The notes under the pieces: model-generated
What the model was told of the DNA's origin: nothing
Seen by the model: only the letters and a program-made list of their open reading frames with translations
Database searches by the model: none
In this document: positions 20,031 to 32,427 of the stretch, in pieces
Numbering within the stretch: position 1 is the first letter of the stretch
Layout of the letters: each line of letters starts with the position of its first letter
Assembly: GCF_018829635.1 (NCBI RefSeq)
Contig: NZ_JAHKKG010000001.1
Coordinates: 372,001 to 436,000 of the forward strand
Direction of reading: 5' to 3'
From: Paractinoplanes bogorensis
GTDB taxonomy: Bacteria; Actinomycetota; Actinomycetes; Mycobacteriales; Micromonosporaceae
DNA length: 64,000 bases
Translations under genes and position numbers: made by a program

Positions 20031-20081
20031 GCTGCGATCATGCGGCGCCCGCGCGCGACCCGGCACTGGTAGGAATGACCA

Positions 20082-21032
20082 ATGCCGCAAGGATCCTCAC
20101 ATCGGGTCGTCCTGGTCGTCGACGAACAGTCCAACCCGTTCGAGGTCGGCTGTGCCTGCGAGATCTTCGGCGGCCCGTTCGGCCTGTACGACCTGCGAGT
20201 GGCCGCGCCCCGGGCCTCCGTACCCATGCGGGACTCCCTGTTCAGCATCGGCGCGGCCGGACGCCTCGACGAGATCGACCACGCCGACACGGTGATCGTG
20301 CCGAACCGCCCGTACGTGGATACGCCGACCCGTCCCGCCCTGCTCGAAGCCCTGCGCCGGGCCCACGCGCGGGGTGCCCGCCTGGTCGGCCTGTGCACGG
20401 GCGCCTACACGCTGGCCGAAGCCGGCCTGCTCGACGGGCGCCGGGCCACGGTGCACTGGGACCTGGCCGACGAGTTCCGGCGACGCTTCCCCGCCGTACG
20501 CCTGGAACCCGACGTCCTCTACGTCGACGACGGCGACCTGCTCACCTCGGCCGGCAGCGCCGCAGCCCTCGACCTGGGCCTGCACATCGTCCGGCGCGAC
20601 CACGGCGCCGAGATCGCCAACCACGTCAGCCGTCGCCTGGTCTTCGCTGCCTACCGCGACGGTGGCCAGCGCCAGTTCATCGAGCGCCCGATGCCCGCGG
20701 CCACCGACCAGTCCCTGGGTCCGGTGCTGGCCTGGGCCCAGCAGCACCTGGACGAGCCGCTCACGGTCGCCGACCTGGCCCGCCGCAGTGGCATGAGCGC
20801 CGGCAGCCTGCACCGCCGTTTCCGGGCCGAGCTCGGCACCACGCCGCTGGCCTGGCTCACCACCGAGCGGGTCACGCTGGCCTGCCGCCTGATCGAACAG
20901 GGCCCCCACGGCCTCGACGCCGTCGCGCGGCTCGCCGGCCTGGGTACCGGAGCCAATTTGAGGTCTGTGTTCAAGCGCCACATGGGCGTGGCCCCAGCCG
21001 AATACCGCCGCCGGTTCGCGGAGACGTCTTGA
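20082..21032 (+). CDS. GlxA-family transcriptional regulator (DJ-1/PfpI plus AraC HTH)
   Basis: This 316-residue regulator has an N-terminal DJ-1/PfpI-like domain (about 1-190) containing the nucleophile-elbow-like GLCTGAYTLAEAGLLDGRRAT and HWDLADEF, and a C-terminal AraC-type double helix-turn-helix (about 215-315). The HTH region carries PLTVADLARRSGMSAGSLHRRF and ends in GVAPAEYRRRF. The family often controls catabolism of small metabolites such as aldehydes or amines. The divergent cupin gene is the obvious candidate target, by position only. Confidence 0.92.
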   Translation: MPQGSSHRVVLVVDEQSNPFEVGCACEIFGGPFGLYDLRVAAPRASVPMRDSLFSIGAAGRLDEIDHADTVIVPNRPYVDTPTRPALLEALRRAHARGARLVGLCTGAYTLAEAGLLDGRRATVHWDLADEFRRRFPAVRLEPDVLYVDDGDLLTSAGSAAALDLGLHIVRRDHGAEIANHVSRRLVFAAYRDGGQRQFIERPMPAATDQSLGPVLAWAQQHLDEPLTVADLARRSGMSAGSLHRRFRAELGTTPLAWLTTERVTLACRLIEQGPHGLDAVARLAGLGTGANLRSVFKRHMGVAPAEYRRRFAETS

Positions 21033-21049
21033 GCCCCCGGGCATGCGGC

Positions 21050-21080
21050 TGTGGACGAAGCCGATCCCGCCTGTGGACAA
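21050..21080 (-). promoter_or_regulatory. Pair of DnaA-box-like 9-mers
   Basis: Read on the minus strand, 21072-21080 is TTGTCCACA, the high-GC actinobacterial DnaA-box consensus, and 21050-21058 is TCGTCCACA, one base off. They are 22 bp apart, about two helical turns, in the gap between the GlxA regulator and ribF. Confidence 0.45.
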
Positions 21081-21241
21081 GTGCGCCCCTCCGGCTTGAC
21101 ACGGCGTAGGGTCCCCGCCGACTCCCAGGGCGGGTGGGGGAGGCGGTGGCTGCTCAGTAAAACGGCGAAACGCCACAAAACGGCGGAGCGGACCGGGCTA
21201 TACGCTGTGCGGGGAGTGCAGGCTGACCGGAGGCGCGAGAC

Positions 21242-22174
21242 ATGCAGCGGTGGCGGGGATTCGAAGCCGTGCCTGGGGGATGGGGGCGGTCGGTCGTCAC
21301 GATCGGGGTCTTCGACGGGGTGCACCGCGGCCACCAGGCGATCATCGGGCACGCCGTTAAGCGGGCCCGTGACCTGGGGCTTCAGTGTGTGGTGGTGACC
21401 TTTGACCCGCATCCGGCCGAGGTGGTGCGGCCGGGATCACATCCGGCGGTGCTGACCGAGCCGGTTCGCAAGGCTGAGCTGATGGAGCAACTCGGGGTCG
21501 ACGCGCTCTGCGTGGTTCCTTTCACGCCCGCGTTTTCGCAGCTCAGCCCGGATGCGTTCGTCCACGACGTGCTGGTCGAAGCATTGCACGCGGCGGTCGT
21601 GGTGGTGGGGGACAACTTCCGGTTCGGGCACAAGGCGGCCGGCGACGTCGAGTTGCTGGAGCGGCTGGGGGTGTCGTTCGGCTTCACGGTCGAAGACGCG
21701 CCTCTGGTCACCGAGGATGGTCTTGTCTTCTCGTCGACCTACATCCGCAGCTGTGTCGACGCGGGGGACGTGCGGGCGGCCGCGGCGGCGCTCGGGCGTC
21801 CGCACCGGCTGGCCGGCGTGGTCGTGCGGGGCGATCAGCGGGGGCGGGAGATCGGCTTCCCGACCGCCAACCTGATGGTGCACCGCTATGCCGCGGTGCC
21901 GGCCGACGGCGTCTATGCCGCGTGGCTGATCCGCGGTGGCGAGCACGCCGCACGCCTGCCCGCGAGCGTGTCGATCGGCACCAACCCCACCTTTTCCGGG
22001 CGGGAGCGCCGGGTCGAGGCGTACGTGCTCGACTTCGACGGTGATCTCTACGGCGAGCGGGTGAGCCTCGATTTCGTCGCCCACCTGCGCGAACAGCGGA
22101 CGTACGACGGCATCGAGCCGTTGGTCGCCCAGATCAACATCGACGTCCAAGAGACCCGCGCGCTGCTTCGTTAA
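21242..22174 (+). CDS. ribF: Bifunctional riboflavin kinase / FAD synthetase
   Basis: This 310-residue enzyme makes FMN and FAD from riboflavin and ATP. The N-terminal adenylyltransferase has VVTIGVFDGVHRGHQAI (nucleotidyl-transferase HxGH-like motif), VVVVGDNFRFG and SSTYIRSCV. The C-terminal kinase has GRPHRLAGVVVRGDQRGREIGFPTANL and VSIGTNPTF, with the catalytic Glu in RRVEAYVLDFDGDLYGE-type sequence. GGAGG lies about 10 nt upstream of the ATG. TATACG at 21199-21204 is a possible -10. The position between truB and rpsO is classical. Confidence 0.96.
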   Translation: MQRWRGFEAVPGGWGRSVVTIGVFDGVHRGHQAIIGHAVKRARDLGLQCVVVTFDPHPAEVVRPGSHPAVLTEPVRKAELMEQLGVDALCVVPFTPAFSQLSPDAFVHDVLVEALHAAVVVVGDNFRFGHKAAGDVELLERLGVSFGFTVEDAPLVTEDGLVFSSTYIRSCVDAGDVRAAAAALGRPHRLAGVVVRGDQRGREIGFPTANLMVHRYAAVPADGVYAAWLIRGGEHAARLPASVSIGTNPTFSGRERRVEAYVLDFDGDLYGERVSLDFVAHLREQRTYDGIEPLVAQINIDVQETRALLR

Positions 22175-22291
22175 CAGGCTGGTAGCCTTGAGCCTGACGT
22201 CGGATGTCCGACGACCGGTCCCGCCTGCCTGCCCGACGCCGCGGGTCGCGGGGTAACCGCATTTCACCGGCAACACAGAAGCACGGAGAAC

Positions 22292-22561
22292 ATGGCGCTC
22301 GATCAAGAGACCAAGACCAAGATCATCGACGAGTACAAGGCGCAGGACGGCGACACCGGGTCGCCCGAGGTGCAGGTCGCGATGCTGACCAAGCGGATCG
22401 CCGACCTCACCGAGCACCTCAAGACTCACAAGCACGACCACCACAGCCGTCGTGGTCTGCTGCTGCTGGTCGGCCGTCGCCGCCGACTGCTCAACTACGT
22501 TCAGAAGAAGGACATCGCGCGCTACCGGACGCTGATCGAGCGTCTCGGCCTGCGCCGATGA
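22292..22561 (+). CDS. rpsO: 30S ribosomal protein S15
   Basis: This 89-residue protein is full-length S15: [36 protein letters not shown] start, the [18 protein letters not shown] helix and the C-terminal [13 protein letters not shown]. It binds the central domain of 16S rRNA. It precedes pnp as in most bacteria. The 117-bp leader contains the palindrome CGTCGGATGTCCGACG (22198-22213), which could be part of an autoregulatory fold, but no S15-specific site is recognisable. Confidence 0.97.
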   Translation: MALDQETKTKIIDEYKAQDGDTGSPEVQVAMLTKRIADLTEHLKTHKHDHHSRRGLLLLVGRRRRLLNYVQKKDIARYRTLIERLGLRR

Positions 22562-22566
22562 TTTGA

Positions 22567-22595
22567 CGGGGGAGTGGCCGACGGCTGCTCCCCCG
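22567..22595 (+). terminator. Hairpin after rpsO
   Basis: CGGGGGAG (22567-22574) pairs perfectly with CTCCCCCG (22588-22595) around 13 nt, starting 5 nt after the rpsO stop. No T-run follows. It may terminate partially or act as a processing site between rpsO and pnp. Confidence 0.6.
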
Positions 22596-22754
22596 CGCTG
22601 TAAACCCACGGACCCGCGCGGTAAGCAGGCGAGCCACCGGTCCTCGGTAGTGGTACCCAGGCAGACACCACATCCTGGGCACTTCGATCGAAGACCGGCA
22701 GCCTAACCGCGTTGTGCAGACCGCCGGGTCCTCGACGAAGGAGTACCGCACCAC

Positions 22755-25079
22755 ATGACAGAGCAGAACACCGCTCTCGGCACCGAGTTCCGCACCGCCG
22801 TGATCGACAACGGGTCGTTCGGCACTCGCGAGATCACGTTCTCCACCGGCCGCCTCGCCAAGCAGGCCGCCGGCTCGGTCATCGTCCAGCTGGGCGAGAC
22901 CGTCGTTCTCTCCGCGACCACGGCCAGCAAGCAGCCGAAGGAGCACTTCGACTTCTTCCCGCTGACGGTCGACGTCGAGGAGCGCATGTACGCCGCGGGC
23001 CGCATCCCCGGCTCGTTCTTCCGCCGTGAGGGTCGTCCCAGCGAGGACGCCATCCTCACCTGCCGCCTGATCGACCGGCCGCTGCGCCCGTCGTTCACCA
23101 AGGGCCTGCGCAACGAGGTCCAGGTCGTCGAGACCGTCCTCGCGCTCGACCCGCAGCACCCGTACGACGTGGTCGCCATGAACGGCGCCTCGATGTCGAC
23201 CAAGCTGTCCGGCCTGCCGTTCAGCGGCCCGATCGGCTCGACCCGCGTCGCGCACATCGACGGCCAGTGGGTCGCGTTCCCGACCCTCGAGGAGCTCGAG
23301 CGGGCCACCTTCGACATGGTCGTGGCCGGTCGCGTCGTGGGTGACGACGTCGCCATCATGATGGTCGAGGCCGAGGCCACGCCGCACGCGATCAAGCTGA
23401 TCGCCGCCGGCGCCACCGCGCCGACCGAGGAGGTCGTGGCGAGCGGTCTCGAGGCCGCCAAGCCCGCCATCCGCGAGCTCTGCCGCGCGCAGAGCGAGCT
23501 GGCCGAGGTCGCCTCGAAGCCGGCCGTCGAGTTCCCGGTCTTCCTGGAGTACCAGGACGACGTCTACTCGGCCGTCACCGAGGCCGTCCGGGCCGAGACC
23601 GCCGAGGCCCTCAAGATCGCCGCCAAGCAGGAGCGCGAAGAGGCCCTCGACCTGGTCAAGGCCAAGGCCCACGAGCTGCTCGACGAGCGCTTCGAGGGTC
23701 GCGAGAAGGAGATCAGCGCCGCCTTCCGCTCGGTCACCAAGAGCGAGGTGCGCCAGCGCGTGCTGCGCGAGCAGATCCGCATCGACGGCCGCGGCCCCCG
23801 TGACATCCGTCCGCTGACCGCGCAGATCGGCATCCTGCCCCGCGTGCACGGCTCGGCCCTGTTCGAGCGCGGCGAGACCCAGATCATGGGCGTCAGCACG
23901 CTGAACATGCTGCGCATGGAGCAGGCGCTCGACACCCTGGCGCCGGAGAAGTCCAAGCGCTACATGCACAACTACAACTTCCCGCCCTACTCGACCGGTG
24001 AGACCGGCCGGGTGGGTTCGCCGAAGCGCCGCGAGATCGGTCACGGCGCGCTGGCCGAGCGGGCCCTGGTGCCGGTGCTGCCGACGCGCGAGGAGTTCCC
24101 GTACGCCATCCGTCAGGTCTCCGAGGCGCTGGGCTCCAACGGCTCGACGTCGATGGGCTCGGTCTGCGCCTCGACCCTGTCGCTGCTGAGCGCCGGTGTG
24201 CCGCTGAAGGCCCCGGTCGCCGGCATCGCCATGGGCCTGATCTCGGACGAGGTCGACGGCAAGACGCAGTACGTCGCGCTGACCGACATCCTGGGCGCCG
24301 AGGACGCGTTCGGCGACATGGACTTCAAGGTCGCCGGCACCAGCGAGTTCGTCACCGCCCTGCAGCTGGACACCAAGCTCGACGGCATCCCGTCGGACGT
24401 GCTGGCCGGTGCCCTGCAGCAGGCGCACGACGCCCGCGCCACGATCCTGGGCGTGATGGAGGCGGCGATCAGCTCGCCCGCCGAGATGTCGGAGTACGCC
24501 CCGCGCGTCACCTCGGTCAAGATCCCGGTCGACAAGATCGGCATGGTCATCGGCCCCAAGGGTCAGACGATCAACGCGATCCAGGACGAGACCGGCGCCG
24601 ACATCTCCATCGAGGACGACGGCACGATCTACGTCGGTGCCACCAACGGCCCGTCGGCCGAGGCCGCGGTCGAGCGCATCAACGCGATCGCCAACCCGAC
24701 GCTGCCCAAGGTCGGCGACAAGTTCCTCGGCACGGTGGTGAAGACGGCCGCGTTCGGCGCGTTCATCTCGCTGCTGCCCGGCCGCGACGGTCTGCTGCAC
24801 ATCTCCAAGGTGGGCGACGGCAAGCGCGTCGAGAAGGTCGAGGACTTCCTCAACGTCGGCGACAAGGTCGAGGTGTCCATCGCGGACATCGACGCCCGCG
24901 GCAAGATCTACCTCGACAAGGTCCGCCCCGAGGGCGCGGAGGCCCCGGCCCCCGCGGAAGGCGCCTCCGAGGGTGGCCGTCCGCCGCGTGAGCCCCGGGG
25001 TGACCGTGGCGAGGGTGGTGGCGAGCCCCGCCGTCGCCGGTCCCGCCCGAGCGGTGACCGTGGCGAGCGCCGCGACTAA
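22755..25079 (+). CDS. pnp: Polyribonucleotide nucleotidyltransferase (PNPase)
   Basis: This 774-residue enzyme degrades RNA phosphorolytically 3' to 5' and in actinobacteria also adds 3' tails. It has two RNase PH-like domains (about 10-230 and 345-560). The second core carries [18 protein letters not shown] and [13 protein letters not shown] ([21 protein letters not shown]) and S1 ([30 protein letters not shown]) RNA-binding domains follow. The final 35 residues are a basic Arg/Gly tail ([19 protein letters not shown]), an addition seen in many high-GC PNPases. The M16 protease gene starts 6 bp after the stop. Confidence 0.97.
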   Translation: MTEQNTALGTEFRTAVIDNGSFGTREITFSTGRLAKQAAGSVIVQLGETVVLSATTASKQPKEHFDFFPLTVDVEERMYAAGRIPGSFFRREGRPSEDAILTCRLIDRPLRPSFTKGLRNEVQVVETVLALDPQHPYDVVAMNGASMSTKLSGLPFSGPIGSTRVAHIDGQWVAFPTLEELERATFDMVVAGRVVGDDVAIMMVEAEATPHAIKLIAAGATAPTEEVVASGLEAAKPAIRELCRAQSELAEVASKPAVEFPVFLEYQDDVYSAVTEAVRAETAEALKIAAKQEREEALDLVKAKAHELLDERFEGREKEISAAFRSVTKSEVRQRVLREQIRIDGRGPRDIRPLTAQIGILPRVHGSALFERGETQIMGVSTLNMLRMEQALDTLAPEKSKRYMHNYNFPPYSTGETGRVGSPKRREIGHGALAERALVPVLPTREEFPYAIRQVSEALGSNGSTSMGSVCASTLSLLSAGVPLKAPVAGIAMGLISDEVDGKTQYVALTDILGAEDAFGDMDFKVAGTSEFVTALQLDTKLDGIPSDVLAGALQQAHDARATILGVMEAAISSPAEMSEYAPRVTSVKIPVDKIGMVIGPKGQTINAIQDETGADISIEDDGTIYVGATNGPSAEAAVERINAIANPTLPKVGDKFLGTVVKTAAFGAFISLLPGRDGLLHISKVGDGKRVEKVEDFLNVGDKVEVSIADIDARGKIYLDKVRPEGAEAPAPAEGASEGGRPPREPRGDRGEGGGEPRRRRSRPSGDRGERRD

Positions 25080-25085
25080 TCACAG

Positions 25086-26420
25086 GTGACAGCGACATCG
25101 CGCGGGTCGGCCAATCGGCCGGCCCGCGCTCTTACCCAGACTTTGCACGAGGGTGCGAAGCGCACAACGCTGCCCAGCGGCCTGCGCATCGTGACCGAAG
25201 CCATCCCGACCACCCGCAGCGCCTCGCTCGGCGTCTGGGTCGGCATCGGCTCGCGCGACGAGACGCCGGCCATGTCCGGCGCCTCGCACTTCCTCGAGCA
25301 CCTGCTCTTCAAGGGCACCCACAAGCGCACCGCGCTGGAGATCTCGTCCGAGATCGAGGCCGTGGGCGGCGAGACCAACGCCTTCACCACGAAGGAGTAC
25401 ACCTGCTACTACGCGCGGGTGCTCGACGCCGACCTGCCGCTCGCGGTCGACGTGCTCTGTGACGCGGTGGCCGACTCGATCCTCGAACCGGCCGACGTCG
25501 AGACCGAGCGCGGCGTGATCCTCGAAGAGATCGCCATGCACGAGGACGAGCCCGGCGACGAGGTGCACGACGTCTTCACCGAGGCGATCTTCGGTACGCA
25601 CCCACTGGGCCGGCTGATCTCGGGGACCGAGGAATCGATCACCCCGATGACCCGCAACCAGATCAACGGGTTCTACAAGCGGCGCTACACGGCCCCGCAC
25701 ATCGTGATCGCGGCCGCGGGCAACCTCGACCACGCCACGGTCGTGCGTCTGGTGCGCAAGGCCCTGGCCGGCACGGCGCTCGACTCGGGTCCGGCCGAGC
25801 CCGCCGGACCGCGTACGGGAGCAAAGAAAGTGCCCACCCAGAAGCCGCACACGGTGGTCCGCAACCGGGACACCGAGCAGGGCCACCTGGTGCTCGGCGG
25901 GATCGGCATCGGCCGCCGGGACGAGCGCCGTTTCGCCCTCGGGGTGCTCAACAACGTGCTCGGCGGAGGCATGTCGAGCCGCCTGTTCCAGGAGATCCGC
26001 GAGAAGCGGGGCCTGGCCTACTCGGTCTATTCGTACGCGAGCCAGTACGCCGACGCCGGCCTGTTCGGGGTCTACGCCGGCTGCGCACCGGGCAAGGTCG
26101 AGGAGGTGCTCGATCTCACCCGCACCGAACTCGAACGGGTGGCGGCCAAGGGCGTCACGGCCGAGGAGATCGCCCGGGGAAAGGGCATGGTCAAGGGTTC
26201 GTACGTGCTCGGGCTCGAGGACACCGGCTCGCGGATGAGCCGCCTGGCCAAGTCGGAACTGCTGTACGGCGAGCTCATGGGGGTCGACGAACTGCTGGCC
26301 CGGGTCGACGCGGTCACGCCGGACGAGGTCAACACGATCGCGGCCGACCTGTTCGCCCAGCCGATGTCCCTGGCCGTGGTCGGACCCTTCGACGAATCCT
26401 CGTTCGTGGTCCCCCGCTAA
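25086..26420 (+). CDS. M16-family zinc metalloprotease (mitochondrial processing peptidase-like)
   Basis: This 444-residue pitrilysin-family protease has the inverted zinc motif HFLEH (in SGASHFLEHLLFKGT, about residue 60) with the distal Glu in ERGVILEEIAMHEDEP. The second, inactive-type half contains LNNVLGGGMSSRLFQEIREKRGLAYSVYSY. No signal peptide is seen, so it is cytosolic; family members clear peptides. Adjacency to pnp is conserved across actinobacteria. The GTG start lies 6 bp after pnp, so it is likely cotranscribed. Its TAA stop forms part of a -10-like hexamer for the next gene. Confidence 0.93.
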   Translation: MTATSRGSANRPARALTQTLHEGAKRTTLPSGLRIVTEAIPTTRSASLGVWVGIGSRDETPAMSGASHFLEHLLFKGTHKRTALEISSEIEAVGGETNAFTTKEYTCYYARVLDADLPLAVDVLCDAVADSILEPADVETERGVILEEIAMHEDEPGDEVHDVFTEAIFGTHPLGRLISGTEESITPMTRNQINGFYKRRYTAPHIVIAAAGNLDHATVVRLVRKALAGTALDSGPAEPAGPRTGAKKVPTQKPHTVVRNRDTEQGHLVLGGIGIGRRDERRFALGVLNNVLGGGMSSRLFQEIREKRGLAYSVYSYASQYADAGLFGVYAGCAPGKVEEVLDLTRTELERVAAKGVTAEEIARGKGMVKGSYVLGLEDTGSRMSRLAKSELLYGELMGVDELLARVDAVTPDEVNTIAADLFAQPMSLAVVGPFDESSFVVPR

Positions 26421-26423
26421 CCT
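26418..26423 (+). promoter_or_regulatory. Putative -10 hexamer of the PAP2 gene
   Basis: TAACCT, overlapping the stop codon of the M16 gene, ends 8 nt before the GTG at 26432. Confidence 0.45.
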
Positions 26424-26431
26424 TGGACCCC

Positions 26432-30092
<3,661 letters not shown>

Positions 30093-30132
30093 CGGGCCGG
30101 GGTGCAGGCAAAGTGCGAAACAACCCCGAAAC

Positions 30133-30144
30133 TTGATCGATCCA
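30133..30144 (+). promoter_or_regulatory. LacI-type operator 1
   Basis: TTGATCGATCCA is a near-palindrome with a central CG, matching its own reverse complement at 10 of 12 positions if read as TTGATCGATCAA-like. LacI/GalR operators have this central-CG form. It lies 30 bp from operator 2. Confidence 0.6.
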
Positions 30145-30162
30145 ATCCTGCCCTATCCGAAT

Positions 30163-30174
30163 TTGATCGTTCAA
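30163..30174 (+). promoter_or_regulatory. LacI-type operator 2
   Basis: TTGATCGTTCAA agrees with its reverse complement at 10 of 12 positions and has the central CG expected for LacI-family binding. It starts exactly 30 bp after operator 1, about three helical turns, and lies 23 bp before the LacI gene. Confidence 0.65.
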
Positions 30175-30196
30175 GACCTAGAGAGGCACTATCTCG

Positions 30197-31171
30197 GTGG
30201 AAAAGGTGACGATCGCGACCGTGGCCCAGCGGGCCGGGGTCTCCCGCCAGACCGTGTCCAACGTGATCAACACGCCGGACGTGGTGCGCGAGGAGACCCG
30301 GGAGCGGGTCCGCGAGGCGATCAGCGCGCTGGGCTACCGGGTCAACCAGGCCGCCCGTCAGATGCGTACGGGCCGGTCGCGCCTGATCGCCGTACGCATC
30401 GAGCCGGCCCGCGACGGCATCAACGGCTCGGTGCTCGACCGGTTCCTGCACGGGCTGACCGACGCCGCGGGGCTGGCCGGCTATCGGGTCATGCTCTACA
30501 CCGCCGACGGCGACGACGCGGAGATCGCTACGTACGACGAACTGCTGAATGCCTACGACCTCGACGCGTTCGTCCTGACCAGCACCCACCACGGCGACCC
30601 GCGTACGTCGTGGCTCGCCGCCCGAGATGTCCCGTTCGTGACCTTCGGCCGACCGTGGGGCGCCCCCGAGACGCACTCCTGGGTCGACATCGACAACGCG
30701 GCCGGCACCGCCGCCGCCACCGAACACCTGCTCGCCGCCGGCCATCAGCGGATCGGGTTCCTCGGGTGGCCGGCCGGCTCCGGTGTCGGCGACGCCCGGC
30801 GCGAGGGCTGGCATCGGGCGCTCGGTCCATGGGGGCCGGTCGGCGAGGCCACCGACGGCGTGGAATCCGGTGCCGTCGCCGCGCGCAAAATGCTGCAGAA
30901 CGACCCCCCGACCGCGATCGTCTGCGCCAGCGACTCCCTCGCCCTCGGCGCCCTCCAGGCCGCCCGCGAACTGGGCCGGGAATGCGCGGTGATCGGCTTC
31001 GACGACACCGCCGTGGCCCGGGCGATCGGCCTGACCAGCGTGAGTCAGCCGCTGGCGGAGGCGGCCGGGCGCTGCATGGATCTGCTCCGCGAGCTTCTCG
31101 ACGGCCACGCGCCGTCGCACCCGACGAATGTCCTGCTCCCACCATCCCTGGTCGTCCGGCAGACGGCCTGA
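30197..31171 (+). CDS. LacI-family transcriptional regulator
   Basis: This 324-residue repressor has an N-terminal LacI helix-turn-helix (TIATVAQRAGVSRQTVSNVINTP, hinge around GYRVNQAARQMRTGRS) and a periplasmic-binding-protein-like effector domain ending in VIGFDDTAVARAIGLTSVSQPL. The ligand is presumably a sugar. Neighbours support this: a divergent debranching enzyme and a downstream sugar-binding protein 18 bp away with two permeases. Two LacI-type operators lie in its upstream region, implying autoregulation. GTG 30197 is used; GTG 30206 in frame is an alternative. Confidence 0.93.
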   Translation: MEKVTIATVAQRAGVSRQTVSNVINTPDVVREETRERVREAISALGYRVNQAARQMRTGRSRLIAVRIEPARDGINGSVLDRFLHGLTDAAGLAGYRVMLYTADGDDAEIATYDELLNAYDLDAFVLTSTHHGDPRTSWLAARDVPFVTFGRPWGAPETHSWVDIDNAAGTAAATEHLLAAGHQRIGFLGWPAGSGVGDARREGWHRALGPWGPVGEATDGVESGAVAARKMLQNDPPTAIVCASDSLALGALQAARELGRECAVIGFDDTAVARAIGLTSVSQPLAEAAGRCMDLLRELLDGHAPSHPTNVLLPPSLVVRQTA

Positions 31172-31189
31172 ATCCCCCTGGAGACCCCC

Positions 31190-32425
31190 ATGAGAAGAAA
31201 GCTCTACGGCGCCGCCCTCGCCGCCGTGCTGGTCGCGACGAGCGCGTGCGGCAGCGGATTCGACGACAACGGTTCGGCCACGACCCAGCAGAGCGCCGGG
31301 CCGGCCGACCTCAAAATCATGATCGCCTCGTCCGGCGACGCCGAGACCAAGGCCGTGCAGGACGCGGCCGCGGCGTGGGCCACCAGCAGCGGCAGCAAGG
31401 CCACGGTGACCCCGGCTCAGGACATCGTGCAGCAGCTCGGACAGGCGCTGGCCGGAAGCACCCCGCCCGACGTGTTCTATGTGGACGCCGCCCGGTTCGC
31501 CGATTATGCGTCTGTCGGCGCGCTGGAGCCGTACGGGGAAAGCTTTGCCGGGGTTGATGCCTTTTTGCCGAACCTGCGGCAGAGCTTCACCTATGACGGC
31601 AAGCTGTACTGCATCCCCAAGGACACCTCGACCCTCGCGCTGCAGATCAACACCGACCTGTGGGCCAAGGCCGGACTGACCGACGCCGACATCCCGACCA
31701 CCTGGGAGCAGTTGCGGTCGAGCGCCGAGAAGCTCAAGGCCAAGGGCATCACGCCGCTGGCCATCGGCGACACCCGCGACCGTGTCGGCGCCTTCCTGGT
31801 GCAGGCGGGCGGCTACTGGGTGAGCGCGGACGGCAAGCAGGCGACCGGTGACACGCCGCAGAACGTCGAGGCTCTGACCTATGTGCAGGGGCTGCTCAAG
31901 GACGGTCTGGCCAAGTATCCGAAGGCGATGGACGCGGGCTGGGCCGGCGAGGCGTTCGGCAAGGGCAAGGCGGCGATGGCGATCGAGGGCAACTGGATCA
32001 AGGGTGCGCTCAAGGCCGACTTCCCGAACATCAAGTACACGGTCAAGGAACTGCCGGCCGGGCCCAAGGGCAAGGGCACGCTCAGCTTCACGCAGTGCTG
32101 GGGTGTCGCCGCCAAGAGCCAGTTCAAGCAGCAGGCGGTCGCCTTCGTGCAGGCCATGACCAGCGCCGACCAGCAGCTCAGCTTCAGCAAGGCGTTCGGC
32201 GTGATGCCGTCGCGGCAGGACGCGCAGGCCACCTACCAGAAGGACAACCCGGACGACGCGGCGTTCGTGGCCGGCGCCCAGTACGCGCAGGGCCCGGTCA
32301 ACGCGCCCAAGATGGACAGTGTGCTGGCCGACCTCGACTCGGGTCTGCAGGGGCTGCAGAACGGGAGCCCGGCGACGGTGCTGCAGCGCTTCGACAAGAA
32401 CGCCAAGACGGCTCTGGGCGGCTGA
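31190..32425 (+). CDS. Sugar ABC transporter substrate-binding lipoprotein
   Basis: This 411-residue type I solute-binding protein has a lipoprotein signal with lipobox ATSAC (Cys near residue 20) and SBP_bac_1 features: PPDVFYVDAARFADYA, LYCIPKDTSTLALQINTDLWAKAGL, PTTWEQL and GKAAMAIEGNWI. It belongs to the MalE/oligosaccharide-binding cluster and would be anchored outside the membrane. It lies 18 bp after the LacI gene and 2 bp before the first permease, so one operon is clear. The substrate is probably an alpha-glucoside or oligosaccharide, given the debranching enzyme, but is not defined by sequence. Confidence 0.94.
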   Translation: MRRKLYGAALAAVLVATSACGSGFDDNGSATTQQSAGPADLKIMIASSGDAETKAVQDAAAAWATSSGSKATVTPAQDIVQQLGQALAGSTPPDVFYVDAARFADYASVGALEPYGESFAGVDAFLPNLRQSFTYDGKLYCIPKDTSTLALQINTDLWAKAGLTDADIPTTWEQLRSSAEKLKAKGITPLAIGDTRDRVGAFLVQAGGYWVSADGKQATGDTPQNVEALTYVQGLLKDGLAKYPKAMDAGWAGEAFGKGKAAMAIEGNWIKGALKADFPNIKYTVKELPAGPKGKGTLSFTQCWGVAAKSQFKQQAVAFVQAMTSADQQLSFSKAFGVMPSRQDAQATYQKDNPDDAAFVAGAQYAQGPVNAPKMDSVLADLDSGLQGLQNGSPATVLQRFDKNAKTALGG

Positions 32426-32427
32426 TC

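Noticed and set aside
22198..22213. CGTCGGATGTCCGACG in the rpsO leader as a riboswitch or operator
   Set aside because: The palindrome is short with a two-base centre; alone it does not define a riboswitch or a known operator.
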